This document shows, piece after piece, positions 1 to 9,636 of a stretch of 64,000 nucleotides of DNA (position 1 is the first letter of the stretch; each line of letters begins with the position of its first letter). The notes under the pieces were generated by a model. It was not told where the DNA came from. It was given only the letters and a program-made list of their open reading frames with translations, and did no database searches. Source of the DNA: Leptolinea sp. UBA5366 (GTDB lineage: Bacteria > Chloroflexota > Anaerolineae > Anaerolineales > Anaerolineaceae). The translations under genes and the position numbers were made by a program. The stretch spans positions 81,720-145,719 of the forward strand of contig DHPK01000033.1 in the NCBI GenBank assembly GCA_002407845.1, read 5' to 3'.

Positions 1-1708
1 TGCTTTTCAGCTCATTCGCTTTCGCTTCGACATTGGCTTTCATGTCAGCAGGAATTTTGTCGCCGTATTCAGAGATCATCTTTTCAGCTGAGTAGACTGA
101 ATTGTCAGCGTTGTTGTGAATTTCAATTCCTTCTTTGCGCTTGCGATCCTCTTCAGCGTGGAGCTCTGCATCCTTGCGCATCTTATCGACTTCCGTGTCG
201 GACAAACCGGAGGAAGCAGTGATCGTGATGTTCTGGCTGCGATTCGTCGCCTTGTCAACCGCTGTGACTTTCAGGATGCCGTTGGCATCGATGTCGAAGG
301 TCACTTCAATCTGCGGGACGCCGCGGCGGGCTGCCGGGATGCCGTCGAGAATAAATCGGCCGAGGCTCTTGTTGTCGGATGCCATCGGGCGCTCGCCCTG
401 CAGCACATGAATTTCAACAGAGGTCTGTGAATCTGCCGCGGTCGAATAAATCTGGCTCTTTTTGGCAGGGATGGTCGTGTTGCGTTCGATCATCGGGGTG
501 GCAACGCCGCCCATTGTTTCGACAGAAAGCGTCAGCGGGGTGACGTCCAGCAGCAAAATGTCATTCACTTCGCCGCCCAGAACGCCTGCCTGAATTGCTG
601 CGCCGATTGCAACGACTTCGTCAGGATTCACGCTCTTGTTTGGTTCCTTGCCAAATTCGCGTTTGACAGCTTCCTGAACTGCGGGCATCCGGGTCATGCC
701 TCCGACCAAAACCACTTCGTTAATATCGCTGGTTTTCAGTCCGGCATCGCGGAGCGCATTACGCACTGGCTCAAGGCTGCGAGCGACTAAATCAGAAGTC
801 AGCTGTTCCACCTTTGCCCGTGACAGGCTCATCACCAAGTGTTTCGGGCCGGTTGCGTCTGCTGTGATATAAGGCAGGTTGACTTCGGTCTGCATGGTGG
901 TTGAGAGCTCAATCTTGGCTTTTTCGGCTGCTTCCTTCAAACGCTGGAGCGCTTGGCGGTCGTTGTGCAGATCCATGTGATTTGCTTTATTGAATTCATC
1001 GATCAGGTAATCCATGATGCGCTGGTCAAAATCATCGCCGCCGAGGAAGGTGTCGCCTGATGTTGAACGAACCTGGAATACGCCATCGCCCACATCGAGG
1101 ATGGAAATATCAAAAGTACCGCCGCCGAGGTCATAAACTGCGATCAGTTCATTGGTCTTCTTGTCCAATCCATAAGCCAGAGAAGAAGCAGTCGGTTCAT
1201 TGATAATGCGCAGCACTTCAAGCCCGGCAATTTTACCGGCGTCTTTGGTCGCGTTCCGCTGGCTGTCATTGAAATAAGCCGGTACGGTGATGACCGCCTG
1301 GGTCACTTTTTCGCCCAAGTAGGCTTCAGCGTCCGTTTTCATTTTCGCCAGAATCATGGCAGAAACTTCCGGCGCCGAATATTCTTTCCCATCCAGCACC
1401 ACACGAACGTCGCCATTGGGCGCCTTCGCAACTTTGTACGGTACACGGCTCAATGTCCGCTGAACTTCCGGATCATCAAATTTACGACCCATAAAGCGCT
1501 TAATCGAGAAAACAGTGTTTTCCGGATTCGTGATTGCCTGGTTGCGGGCAACCCGCCCGACCAGACGTTCGTGGTTTTTGTTTACTGCAACGACCGACGG
1601 GCAAGTTCGTTCGCCTTCGGCGGTTGGAATGACGGTCGGTTCACCACCAACCATGACTGCCATTACTGAATTTGTCGTTCCTAAATCAAGTCCTAATATT
1701 TTTCCCAT
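1..1708 (-). CDS. dnaK: Chaperone protein DnaK (Hsp70), 3' end beyond window
   Basis: Cytosolic ATP-dependent Hsp70 chaperone that refolds and protects proteins together with GrpE and a J-protein. Translating the minus strand from the ATG at 1708 gives an N-terminus with the nucleotide-binding signature [10 protein letters not shown], followed by the conserved SIKRFMGR and [11 protein letters not shown] segments. About 569 codons are present, so the actin-like ATPase domain and most of the substrate-binding domain are here and only the C-terminal lid and tail are missing. A GGAGAAAATAAA ribosome site precedes the ATG. It is the last visible gene of hrcA-grpE-dnaK, 11 bases after grpE, and should be under HrcA/CIRCE control. 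No dnaJ is visible; it could lie beyond the window edge. Confidence 0.97.
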   Translation of the reverse strand, partial: MGKILGLDLGTTNSVMAVMVGGEPTVIPTAEGERTCPSVVAVNKNHERLVGRVARNQAITNPENTVFSIKRFMGRKFDDPEVQRTLSRVPYKVAKAPNGDVRVVLDGKEYSAPEVSAMILAKMKTDAEAYLGEKVTQAVITVPAYFNDSQRNATKDAGKIAGLEVLRIINEPTASSLAYGLDKKTNELIAVYDLGGGTFDISILDVGDGVFQVRSTSGDTFLGGDDFDQRIMDYLIDEFNKANHMDLHNDRQALQRLKEAAEKAKIELSTTMQTEVNLPYITADATGPKHLVMSLSRAKVEQLTSDLVARSLEPVRNALRDAGLKTSDINEVVLVGGMTRMPAVQEAVKREFGKEPNKSVNPDEVVAIGAAIQAGVLGGEVNDILLLDVTPLTLSVETMGGVATPMIERNTTIPAKKSQIYSTAADSQTSVEIHVLQGERPMASDNKSLGRFILDGIPAARRGVPQIEVTFDIDANGILKVTAVDKATNRSQNITITASSGLSDTEVDKMRKDAELHAEEDRKRKEGIEIHNNADNSVYSAEKMISEYGDKIPADMKANVEAKANELKS

Positions 1709-1719
1709 TTTATTTTCTC

Positions 1720-2283
1720 CTATTTCGCAACGCGCACCAGAGCGGGTCTGATCACGCGATCTCCTAATTTGTAACCGTTTTGCAGCACTTCGATAATTTT
1801 TCCGGATTCGATTTCTGGATGATCCTCATGCGAGATGGCTTGATGTACATTGGGATCGAATTCATCATCACTCGAATCCACCTTGACCAGCCCCTCGTTC
1901 TCATTGATCTTCTCGAATTTGTGCAAAATCAGGTCAATTCCATCAATCCAGGCTTCAGCGCTTTCGTTCGGCTTCGGCCGGTTGCGCATTGCCAGATAAA
2001 GATCATCAAGGATCACCAGATATTTTTTCATGATGTCAGCTTTGAAATTCTGCTGCTGGATTTCCTGTTCGCGGTCAATGCGTTTCTTGTAATTAATAAA
2101 ATCTGCCCGTTCGCGCTGCCAGCATTCCATGTTCTCATCACATTTTTGCTGAGCTTTCTCAAGCTGATCCTTCATGTCATCAACTTCACTTTTCGAAAGC
2201 ACTAAAATTTCTTCATTGCCGTCTGCAGCTTTGTTGACCGGAATTTCATTTTCGTTATTTTGATCTTTGTTTTTCTTGGTCAT
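1720..2283 (-). CDS. grpE: Nucleotide exchange factor GrpE
   Basis: GrpE exchanges ADP for ATP on DnaK. The 187-residue protein has the usual plan: an acidic, poorly conserved N-terminal tail, a long charged helix predicted to form a dimeric coiled coil (about residues 28-80, with [17 protein letters not shown] and [10 protein letters not shown]), then a C-terminal beta-rich domain with the family signature around [17 protein letters not shown] and the closing [16 protein letters not shown]. Length is normal for the family. It lies between hrcA (about 55 bases upstream) and dnaK (11 bases downstream) on the same strand, which fits one heat-shock transcript. Confidence 0.97.
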   Translation of the reverse strand: MTKKNKDQNNENEIPVNKAADGNEEILVLSKSEVDDMKDQLEKAQQKCDENMECWQRERADFINYKKRIDREQEIQQQNFKADIMKKYLVILDDLYLAMRNRPKPNESAEAWIDGIDLILHKFEKINENEGLVKVDSSDDEFDPNVHQAISHEDHPEIESGKIIEVLQNGYKLGDRVIRPALVRVAK

Positions 2284-2338
2284 GTTCTAATCCTGTCTTA
2301 ATTTATTTCTCTGTAAGGCAGAGCATTTTTTACTCAAT

Positions 2339-3394
2339 TTACTGCAATTCAACCAAAGATTCGGATATCAGGTCGCTCAGCAGACTTGCAATAAAGCGAA
2401 CGGTCGGAATATTCCGGCTGTAAGCCATTCGCATCGGTCCAAAAACGCCTACTGTTCCGGTCAGTGTTTCGGGAATGCCGTAACGCGCCAATACCAACGA
2501 GCAATTTTGCAGATTTGTCAGCAGTCCTTCGCCGCCGATCAGCACCTGCACGCCGCCGATCTTCTGATCTAAAGCAGTTTTGGATAAAAAACTCTGCAGC
2601 GCAGGCTGTTCTTCAAAAATGCGCAGCGCCTGCCGGGCTTCTTCTGATTCCGCGAATTCCGGTTCTGCCAACACGTTGCTGATTCCGTCTGTGAAAACTT
2701 CGCCAGCTTTCATCGCGTCAGTTTCGTACATCGCATTCAGCACATTCTTCATCACTAATTCCATCAGGGCATTGTTTGTTGTGCTTTTTTGCTTTTCCTG
2801 ATGAATCTGATCTGTCGTCATGCCTTTGAACCGCTGATTGATTTCATTGGCAGTCATGGTCAGTTTGTTTTGCGAAACCTGCTCCGTCAGCGTTACGAAA
2901 CGCTGCTGCATCTGTCCGCTGGTCAAAACCAGCACAATCAGCATCTGCTTTCCGGTCAGGTCTATCAGCGCAACATGTTTCAGACTGTTGCGAATCGGCA
3001 GCGGTGCTGAAACCAACGAAATCGCTTTCGATTGTGATGCAAGGATCGAGGCGGCGAGTTTCATCCAGCCATCAATGCCCTGATCCTGCTGCGTCTGAAA
3101 GAACTGATGCTCAATCATGTGCCGATTTTCTTCTTTCAGCTCCTGCGTGTTCATCAGAACGCCTACGAAAAGGCGATATCCCTTTTCTGTCGGGATGCGG
3201 CCTGCAGATGTGTGCGGCTGGCTGAGGAAATTCATTTCTGTGAGTTTGGCAAGCTCGTTCCGGACAGTTGCGGGACTAAAGTCCAGCCGAAATTTTTCGA
3301 CCAGATTTTTTGACCCGACCGGAGTCGCGGTTTTAATATAGTCATGGACGACTAAACTTAAAATTAACTTTTGCCTTTCGCTCAATATGCTCAT
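2339..3394 (-). CDS. hrcA: Heat-inducible transcription repressor HrcA
   Basis: HrcA represses class I heat-shock genes by binding CIRCE operators. The protein has an N-terminal winged helix-turn-helix (LSERQKLILSLVVHDYI, ATVRNELAKL, SAGRIPTEKGYRLFV) and a C-terminal GAF-like/dimerisation region. The reading frame stays open upstream to a TTG at 3415, but that codon lies inside the CIRCE palindrome. I chose the ATG at 3394 because a GAGG ribosome site sits a few bases before it and because the operator then falls in the untranslated leader; this gives 351 residues. First gene of the hrcA-grpE-dnaK operon. The PVGSKNLVEKF-type N-terminus resembles Chloroflexota HrcA, from memory rather than from a search. 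Confidence 0.96.
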   Translation of the reverse strand: MSILSERQKLILSLVVHDYIKTATPVGSKNLVEKFRLDFSPATVRNELAKLTEMNFLSQPHTSAGRIPTEKGYRLFVGVLMNTQELKEENRHMIEHQFFQTQQDQGIDGWMKLAASILASQSKAISLVSAPLPIRNSLKHVALIDLTGKQMLIVLVLTSGQMQQRFVTLTEQVSQNKLTMTANEINQRFKGMTTDQIHQEKQKSTTNNALMELVMKNVLNAMYETDAMKAGEVFTDGISNVLAEPEFAESEEARQALRIFEEQPALQSFLSKTALDQKIGGVQVLIGGEGLLTNLQNCSLVLARYGIPETLTGTVGVFGPMRMAYSRNIPTVRFIASLLSDLISESLVELQ

Positions 3395-3404
3395 TTTTTC
3401 CTCT

Positions 3405-3431
3405 TTAGCACTCAAGTCAATCGAGTGCTAA
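3405..3431. promoter_or_regulatory. CIRCE operator (HrcA binding site)
   Basis: Exact match to the CIRCE consensus: TTAGCACTC at 3405-3413, a 9-base spacer, and GAGTGCTAA at 3423-3431. It sits 10 bases upstream of the hrcA ATG and should place hrcA-grpE-dnaK under HrcA repression that is relieved by heat. Confidence 0.97.
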
Positions 3432-3531
3432 ACTAACCTCCAATATCTTACCACGCCAAAAATTGACCGTCAAGCTTTTATGAGGGTTTCTTACGAAAGG
3501 TTAATATTTTTTATCGACAGGGATGGATCGG

Positions 3532-4827
3532 TCAGATCCGCCAGAAAAGCGTGCCCTCCGGGAGGGTTTCAGGATTCACCAGATCGCGGGTATCGAGAAT
3601 GACAGCGGGCGGGTTCATCCGCGCAATGATCGTCTTGATGTCGTAATTCTGAAAGAATTTGTTTAAAATTAACAGGCAGTCCGCATTCTCAATCGCACTT
3701 TCCAATGAAGGTACCTGAAAATCATGACGGGCGGCTACGAACGGATCAAAGGCAGCAATTTTTGCGCCTTTTTTCTGCAGCAGGCGGCAGATTTCAGCTG
3801 CCGGACTGAGCCGGTCATCAGGAGAGCAGTCTTTCATCGCTAATCCCGCAACCGCAATTTTGGCATTTTCAACCAGCTTTCCGGCTTCGGCCAGTTTTTC
3901 AGCCGCTTTTTCTGCGAAAAAGGCTGGCAGGGCTTCGTTTTTCTCCCGTGCTAATCTGAGCAGCGGCAGGTCAACGCCAAGCGCTTGGGCACTGGCGTTC
4001 AGATAATGAAAGGCATTCGGGATGCAATAGCCGCCGACGCCGGGTCCCGGTGTCATCAGGTTGACGCGTTTGTGCGTGTTGGCAAGCCGGATGACTTCCA
4101 TCGTGTTCATGCCGGCAGCTTCGGCGAACCGCGCAAACTCCTGCACGATTGCGATGTTGGCATCGCGCTGCAGATTTTCGAGCACTTTGGATGTCTCAAC
4201 AGCGCTGATCGAATTTGAATGGATGATTTCTGCTTGGCTGTTGATCCGGATCACCTCTTCTGCCAGCCGGGCGCTGTCTGCATCAGCGGCGCCGATCAAG
4301 GTGGGCATGGTTTCAAATTCCTCAAATGCCCGGCCTTCGGCGATTCGCTCCGGGACATAGGCGATGAAAAAATCAACCCCGGCGCGCAGACCGGAGGCTT
4401 GTTCGATCAATGGCGTGCAAAAAGTTTCGGTTGTCCCCGGAATGACGGTGCTGCGGATCAGAACGAGAGAGTTTTTTTGAATGTTTTGTCCAATAGTCTG
4501 GCAAGCGCTTTCGAAATGACTGAAATCAGCAACCCCGTCGTAAATCGGGATGCCGACCGTCAGGATGATGACATTTGACTTTTGAACTGCGGCTGCGCCG
4601 TCTGAGGTAATTTGATAATTCCCGCTGGATAAAAGCGATTTCAGCAGTTCCTGGATTGATTTGCCTTGAAAGGACTCGGTCTGGGTCGTGATGCCTTTCG
4701 CCAAATTTTGGCAGATAGCTGGATCGCTGTCAACGCCGATAACCTGCCGTTCGTGAAGCGCAAAGCTGAGCGCCAGCGGCAGTCCGACATAACCCTGTCC
4801 AATGACGGCAATTCTTTTTTCATCCAT
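3532..4827 (-). CDS. Nucleotide-sugar dehydrogenase (UDP-ManNAc/UDP-glucose DH family)
   Basis: NAD-dependent four-electron oxidation of a UDP-sugar to the matching uronic acid, used in polysaccharide or cell-surface glycan synthesis. An N-terminal Rossmann fold is seen at the start (AVIGQGYVGLPLALSF), then a central dimerisation domain with the catalytic-cysteine motif GPGVGGYCIPNA, and a C-terminal UDP-binding domain. The order and the GGYCIP motif resemble the WecC/TviB/WbpA branch, but the exact substrate cannot be read from the sequence. A GTG at 4845 would add six residues; the ATG at 4827 is preferred because the Rossmann fold begins directly after it, although its ribosome site is weak. 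No glycosyltransferase cluster is visible beside it. Confidence 0.88.
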   Translation of the reverse strand: MDEKRIAVIGQGYVGLPLALSFALHERQVIGVDSDPAICQNLAKGITTQTESFQGKSIQELLKSLLSSGNYQITSDGAAAVQKSNVIILTVGIPIYDGVADFSHFESACQTIGQNIQKNSLVLIRSTVIPGTTETFCTPLIEQASGLRAGVDFFIAYVPERIAEGRAFEEFETMPTLIGAADADSARLAEEVIRINSQAEIIHSNSISAVETSKVLENLQRDANIAIVQEFARFAEAAGMNTMEVIRLANTHKRVNLMTPGPGVGGYCIPNAFHYLNASAQALGVDLPLLRLAREKNEALPAFFAEKAAEKLAEAGKLVENAKIAVAGLAMKDCSPDDRLSPAAEICRLLQKKGAKIAAFDPFVAARHDFQVPSLESAIENADCLLILNKFFQNYDIKTIIARMNPPAVILDTRDLVNPETLPEGTLFWRI

Positions 4828-4870
4828 AAATAAGTCCAATTTCACCTTTCAAATTCATTTTAAGCGCAAT

Positions 4871-6154
4871 TTATAGAACCAATCCAGTCAAAGGGACAAT
4901 CATTTCCTGATCGGAAAGTCCGCCGTGCCGTGAATAGAGCCGGTCGGGGCGGTTCGGCCACCAAAAATATGCTTGATTGCGGGCGATTGCGATCAGCTGT
5001 CCGATGCGGTTTGGCAGGTCAGGATGCAGCGGCGGCGGACCGTAAAGCCCGTCTGCGATCAGTTCCTCACCGGTTGCCATGTAGAATTCGCCCGGCCATA
5101 CGGCGTCGATGAAGTCTCTGATAAACCCCTCTTTTCCAAGTTTTGGATAGAAATAGGTCAGCCGGTTTTCCCCGCAAGGAAGGATCGTGAGGGCGTTCAT
5201 CAATTCCGGATAGTTTTTCAGATCCCGCTTTGGATCCGGCGTGTTTTCAATATGGCCATGGTCAGCAGTTAGCAGGACGAGTGTGTCCCCGCTGCTCAAG
5301 GCTGCAATTTTTTCGATCGCGGCGTCCAGTCCGCTGAAAAACATGTCAAGGTCTGAATAAACCCGGATATTGTCCATGCCCTTGAGATGGTTGTAGGTGT
5401 CCACGTCGTTCCAATAAATAGAGTCGAACGTAGGACGATCTTTATCCTGCTGATAGACCTCGATCAGATTATTCCATAAGTCGCCAAATTGACGATAGGG
5501 AATCACACTTGTGCCGAGCATCTGTACACGGGTCAGGTTCGAGCGAGCGAGGATGAACGGCATGTGAGAGCGGGCAAACACGCCGCCTTTTGTTAATTGC
5601 TGTCCAAGCGTTTGAACGGGCAGGATTGTCTCGGTTGTCAGTCCGGTCTCTCCAAGCAGTCCCTGCTTAAAACCGAGGGCTGACGGCGCATACTGCAGAA
5701 AATTGACGACCATTCCCTGATCGCGCAGCCAGGTTTCATAGCCAGCCATACCGTGCTGCCCGGCGGAAGCGCCAGTCCAGAGCGATGTCAGCGCGGCAGC
5801 GGTCGAGCTCGGGACAATGCTGGTCAGTGCGCCGTGAATTGCGCTTTTTTGGCTGCGTATCACCCAGGGGTTGTTGGCAAGTCGCTCCTGAATTGTCTGC
5901 ATCTGGTAAACGCCCAATCCGTCGATAATGATTTGAATGACATGTTTAAAGCGAGTGCCATAATCAGATTCGTGCGCCAGTGGCATGAGCATTGAATCCC
6001 ATGGAACGCCCAGCCAGCTGCAAATGCTGGCAGGCAGATTGGCGGTCGAATATCCCGCATAATCCGGCAGCGTCATATTGCTGTCGAGGTAACCCCGCGC
6101 TGGGGTTCTGGATTTTATTTCCTGATATGAATTCTTAAGTTGACTGTTCATCAT
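4871..6154 (-). CDS. Alkaline-phosphatase-superfamily phosphodiesterase/nucleotide pyrophosphatase
   Basis: Member of the type I phosphodiesterase/nucleotide pyrophosphatase group (PF01663-like). Metal-site motifs are seen in order: IIIDGLGVYQ near the N-terminus, a candidate nucleophile region VPSSTAAALTSLWTG, then LLTADHGHIENT, and a late His in SRHGGLSDQEM. No signal peptide is visible, so the enzyme is probably cytosolic. The frame opens at a TTG at 6172, but the ATG at 6154 (427 residues) has a GAGGAG ribosome site 10 bases upstream. It follows the nucleotide-sugar dehydrogenase region on the same strand with a 43-base gap, so co-transcription is possible. Substrate unknown. Confidence 0.82.
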   Translation of the reverse strand: MMNSQLKNSYQEIKSRTPARGYLDSNMTLPDYAGYSTANLPASICSWLGVPWDSMLMPLAHESDYGTRFKHVIQIIIDGLGVYQMQTIQERLANNPWVIRSQKSAIHGALTSIVPSSTAAALTSLWTGASAGQHGMAGYETWLRDQGMVVNFLQYAPSALGFKQGLLGETGLTTETILPVQTLGQQLTKGGVFARSHMPFILARSNLTRVQMLGTSVIPYRQFGDLWNNLIEVYQQDKDRPTFDSIYWNDVDTYNHLKGMDNIRVYSDLDMFFSGLDAAIEKIAALSSGDTLVLLTADHGHIENTPDPKRDLKNYPELMNALTILPCGENRLTYFYPKLGKEGFIRDFIDAVWPGEFYMATGEELIADGLYGPPPLHPDLPNRIGQLIAIARNQAYFWWPNRPDRLYSRHGGLSDQEMIVPLTGLVL

Positions 6155-6252
6155 TCTGACCGGACTCCTCAATCATTTTAATCGAAAAAACCTATCTGGT
6201 CAGATTGGATCGGGATTGAAGGAAAGAAGCCCAAGGATTGGTTGGTTTTGGC

Positions 6253-6258
6253 TATAAT
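6253..6258 (+). promoter_or_regulatory. Candidate -10 box for the 6279 membrane-protein gene
   Basis: Exact TATAAT 20 bases upstream of the chosen ATG at 6279. No convincing -35 hexamer lies 16-18 bases further upstream, so the call rests on the -10 alone. Confidence 0.4.
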
Positions 6259-6278
6259 CAGGGTAGATTGGAGTGTGC

Positions 6279-7490
6279 ATGGAAATGAGTCAGTCAGGTT
6301 CAAATCAAAAGACTATCAAGTTTTTCTCGCTGTCAATATTGGCAGTGCTGATCCTCTATTTTGGGCTGAAACTGTATCGTTCCCCGGTAGACACCTATAC
6401 TTGGACAGAATTGCTGATTAACTATGAAGCCGGCTTCATTCGACGTGGATTGATTGGCAGGATTGGCTATCTGATTTCACCGTATATTTCGGTTAAATTC
6501 TTTCTTTCAGCCGGAATCACGCTCTGCTACCTGCTGCATTTGATTCTATATGTAAATCTCACGCGCGCCATTCGATTATCGGACTGGCTGCTGTTCACTT
6601 TTTCGCCAGCGGCTTTCCTGTTCCCGATCTATGACTTTGATGCGTTCGGGCGCAAAGACGTGTTCCTTATTCTGATCTTTATGCTTTCCTTTTGGCTGAT
6701 CTTGCAGCGCCTGCGCCTGAAGCTCCTGGTCCCAATTGTCCTGATCCTTTATCAAATCGGGACGCTGATTCACGAGTATGCCCTGTTTTATTTCCCGTTT
6801 TGCGTGTTATTGATCCTGATCGTCTATCGCGAACGAGCTGGCAAGGAATTGTTGGCTTTGCTGATCTGCTCCGCTATTTTTCTTGTCGGCAACCTGATCT
6901 GGCTGTATGCGCTGTCACGGCAATATTACAATCTGGATCTCATTCCGCAGTCCTGGGAGGGTCTGATTGCAAACTATAATCTGACGCCGCAAAGCGGTGC
7001 ATTCGGCTGGCTGGGCGTGCCGCTGAAGGAAGGGCTGCAGCCGGTTTTCGATAAACTCAGCTACCCTCAAACTTTCTTTTCCTATCTAGCGGCGATGCTG
7101 CTTTCATTTATCCCGATGCTGGTGCTGAACGCGCGCTATCGGATTGTTCAATCAGTTTACGCTCATTATCGCGGACAGACCCTCTTGCTGGTTTTATTTA
7201 CGCTGCTGCTGCTCGGTACACTTCCGATTTTCATCTTCAGTTCGGACTGGGGCAGGCTGATCTATCTTTTTGGATTCAATATTTTCCTGAGCCTGGCTGT
7301 TTTAAAAGAAAGTTTCGGACTGACAGAAGAACCGAATGCTCAGGAGAGAACCGCTGTGTCAAAGCTGGAATGGGCGGTCTTGTTTATCCTATTTGCAGGG
7401 ACTTGGTTCGTGAAAATGTATGTGGATGGCGGCAATATCGCCCTGCAGCAAGGGCTGATATTCAAAATATTGGACTGGATTTCAATCTGA
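6279..7490 (+). CDS. Polytopic membrane protein of unknown function
   Basis: I do not recognise a named family. The 403-residue protein is made of about nine or ten hydrophobic segments separated by short charged loops. An early loop carries AGFIRRGLIGRIGY, and conserved-looking polar residues DFDAFGRKD and IHEYALFYFPF lie at membrane borders; this layout recalls GT-C-type or EpsG-like integral membrane proteins of envelope glycan synthesis, but that is only an impression. The ATG at 6279 is chosen because GGAG lies five bases upstream; an in-frame GTG at 6273 and another ATG at 6285 are alternatives. The gene stands alone between a divergent phosphatase-family gene and tRNA-Glu. Confidence 0.75.
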   Translation: MEMSQSGSNQKTIKFFSLSILAVLILYFGLKLYRSPVDTYTWTELLINYEAGFIRRGLIGRIGYLISPYISVKFFLSAGITLCYLLHLILYVNLTRAIRLSDWLLFTFSPAAFLFPIYDFDAFGRKDVFLILIFMLSFWLILQRLRLKLLVPIVLILYQIGTLIHEYALFYFPFCVLLILIVYRERAGKELLALLICSAIFLVGNLIWLYALSRQYYNLDLIPQSWEGLIANYNLTPQSGAFGWLGVPLKEGLQPVFDKLSYPQTFFSYLAAMLLSFIPMLVLNARYRIVQSVYAHYRGQTLLLVLFTLLLLGTLPIFIFSSDWGRLIYLFGFNIFLSLAVLKESFGLTEEPNAQERTAVSKLEWAVLFILFAGTWFVKMYVDGGNIALQQGLIFKILDWISI

Positions 7491-7540
7491 CGTTTAGTTT
7501 AATCACTGCGGATCGAATTATGATAAAATAAATGCGCTCT

Positions 7541-7613
7541 GCCCCCATCGTCTAGCGGCCTAGGACGTGGCCCTCTCAAGGCCAAAACGGGGATTCGAAT
7601 TCCCCTGGGGGCA
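7541..7613 (+). tRNA. tRNA-Glu (anticodon CTC)
   Basis: 73 bases fold as a complete cloverleaf: acceptor arms GCCCCCA and TGGGGGC with discriminator A, anticodon stem TGGCC/GGCCA around loop CTCTCAA (anticodon CTC), and a T-arm with GGGGATTCGAATTCCCC. CCA is not encoded. A TATGAT -10-like box lies at 7519-7524. The gene sits at the boundary where the sequence becomes clearly AT-rich. Confidence 0.96.
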
Positions 7614-7716
7614 CTTTCCGTTTTTGTAATGAATTAGCAATATTTTATGGAGACGTCAGTTTAATGTTGCGGTTTTGTAGCCTTGCAAAGAGGTAGAATC
7701 AAATTTGATGAATTAT

Positions 7717-8466
7717 TTATTCTGAAAATTTCTGATAAGCATTTGTTGCAACGCCAATAACTCCGGCAGAATTTTTATAATAAGCTGGTTTAACGATTGC
7801 CCTTTTTGTTCTGATAAATCCCGAATAAACAGAAAAATCTGTACTGATACCCCCTCCAATAATAATATTGTCCGGAGAAAGAACCTTTTCTAAATCAGCG
7901 ATATATTCATTAAGTCTTGATACCCATTCGTTCGTTGATAAGTTCTCTTTGGATATTATTGATGGTGCGACGTATTCGTCTGCCCAGTTGCCATGCATGC
8001 GTAGAAAAGCAAATTCAGTGTTTGGAAATAATGTTCCATTGTAAAAAAGCGCTGAACCAATACTTGTCCCTAAAGTTATTAGAACAGTAGTTCCCTGTCT
8101 AAGCTCACTTGCGTCATTTCTCCAAACTTCTGCATAACCTGCAGCATCTGCATCGTTCATGATTGATATTAAAAATTTGTTTTCATGACAAAATTTCTTT
8201 TTGATAATATCCCATACCGTTTGGTAATCAAATTTCCTGGTAATTATTTCCCCATTTTTTACTATAGAAGGGAAACAGATACCAAGGATATATTCATCAC
8301 AATAACTATTTATCAAGAATGAAATTCCATCGATATAATCCTCAATACTATTTGCAAAACCGATGTCTAACTTATCAAATGATTTAATAGTCAAAGAATC
8401 ACGATAAAAATTAATTACTCCAAATTTAATTGAAGACCCCCCAATATCAAGACCTAAGATATTCAA
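7717..8466 (-). CDS. ROK-family sugar kinase (polyphosphate-glucokinase-like)
   Basis: Sugar kinase of the ROK fold. The N-terminal phosphate-binding motif LGLDIGGSSIKFGV is intact, followed by MNDADAAGYAE, where the Asp corresponds to the catalytic base, and by TLGTSIGSALFYNG, the second phosphate-binding loop. This TLGTxIGSALF form resembles polyphosphate glucokinases more than zinc-type ROK kinases, and the 249-residue length fits that branch. The donor (ATP or polyphosphate) and the sugar cannot be settled from sequence. The start is a TTG whose last bases overlap the TGA of the upstream SIS gene (8463-8466), implying translational coupling. Last gene of the minus-strand arm of the AT-rich island. 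Confidence 0.82.
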   Translation of the reverse strand: MNILGLDIGGSSIKFGVINFYRDSLTIKSFDKLDIGFANSIEDYIDGISFLINSYCDEYILGICFPSIVKNGEIITRKFDYQTVWDIIKKKFCHENKFLISIMNDADAAGYAEVWRNDASELRQGTTVLITLGTSIGSALFYNGTLFPNTEFAFLRMHGNWADEYVAPSIISKENLSTNEWVSRLNEYIADLEKVLSPDNIIIGGGISTDFSVYSGFIRTKRAIVKPAYYKNSAGVIGVATNAYQKFSE

Positions 8467-9614
8467 ATTAAATCATTGCTCCCTTTGGAAAATTTTAAAA
8501 ATGGTTTGCAATTATTAATATACTCATTTCTATCTCTTCCATTAACATCAGGGATGAATCCTTTTTCTACTGCTAAATAATAAAGAACTAAATGATAGAC
8601 TATTGCTGAACAATATGATGCCCAAATAGGTTTCATTTTGGGTAGCCCGATGATTTTGGATTTTTTGCTCCATCCTGCATCGGGAGAAGAAGTGATAATA
8701 AGGTCTGACGCTAATGTTGCATTTACAGCATTGTCAATGTCTTTAGCCCTCCATAAAACCCGATCATCGGTTTGAAATAGAACGATGCCCACATTTGCAG
8801 AATAACTAGCAGCAGGGCCGTGGATTGATTCTTCCAATCCGAATCCAATTGCTGGTTCAGTGAGAACTTCAATGGTTTTTAGTGCCATTTCATTTGCAAT
8901 TGCAGAATGGACACCCATACCGATAAACATGTATTGATCAATTCGCTTTCCCCAATCTTCTGACAGACTGATGGCTGTTTTCTCCCAGGAATTAAAATTT
9001 TCATCCATGGCAGAAATCATTTCCAATATCGAATTAAATTCTTCGTCCATTTCCTTTTCTGGTAGGGATAATATTGCAGGTAAGGTGGCTAATAATGCTG
9101 CACTTAGGAAACTTCTTGTTTTTCCAAAAGGCACTTCTTTTCCAAACGGATCATGGATCACTAGATCTGAATTTTCTTCAAGTTTAGATCCAGAGTTGCC
9201 AATGATAGAAATTACCTTGTTCCCGGCTTTTATTGCTTTATCTTTCGCAATATATGTTGGAACGGTGTTCCCAGAATGACTGGAGCAAATTACTAATGTG
9301 CCTTGGTTGAATTCAATTGGAGTTTCAACAATAAAGTCTAAAGCATTGATTGAATATGCAGGAATATTTAGGAGTTCTCTTATTGCATATGCTGCTAATT
9401 GGCACGAGTTCAAGGAAGTACCACAACCGATTAAAATAAAATTAGAAAAATGCTTGTCAATTAAAAAAGAAGTTATTTCATTTAAGAGATTTTTATCGAG
9501 ACAAGCTTTTAAGCATCCAGGAATACTTTTAATAGCGTCATACATATAATAAGGATGTTCATACCGCAACATTTTATTTGGAAATTCTTGTGAAATAATA
9601 TCTAGCGATTTCAT
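8463..9614 (-). CDS. SIS-domain sugar isomerase/deglycase
   Basis: Cytosolic protein with two SIS (sugar isomerase) domains like the isomerase half of GlmS, AgaS and FrlB. The first domain has FILIGCGTSLNSCQLAAYAI and VICSSHSGNTVPT, the Ser-rich phosphosugar-binding loops; the second has MFIGMGVHSAIANEMALKT and ends with a GlmS-like C-terminal segment. The 383-residue length fits the aminosugar or fructosamine-6-phosphate branch and lacks the glutaminase domain of GlmS. It overlaps the downstream kinase by four bases and follows the two permease genes, so it probably processes the imported sugar after phosphorylation. Whether it isomerises, deaminates or cleaves an amine adduct is not decidable here. 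Confidence 0.85.
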   Translation of the reverse strand: MKSLDIISQEFPNKMLRYEHPYYMYDAIKSIPGCLKACLDKNLLNEITSFLIDKHFSNFILIGCGTSLNSCQLAAYAIRELLNIPAYSINALDFIVETPIEFNQGTLVICSSHSGNTVPTYIAKDKAIKAGNKVISIIGNSGSKLEENSDLVIHDPFGKEVPFGKTRSFLSAALLATLPAILSLPEKEMDEEFNSILEMISAMDENFNSWEKTAISLSEDWGKRIDQYMFIGMGVHSAIANEMALKTIEVLTEPAIGFGLEESIHGPAASYSANVGIVLFQTDDRVLWRAKDIDNAVNATLASDLIITSSPDAGWSKKSKIIGLPKMKPIWASYCSAIVYHLVLYYLAVEKGFIPDVNGRDRNEYINNCKPFLKFSKGSNDLI

Positions 9615-9636
9615 TTGTTATTTTCTCCGAATTCTA

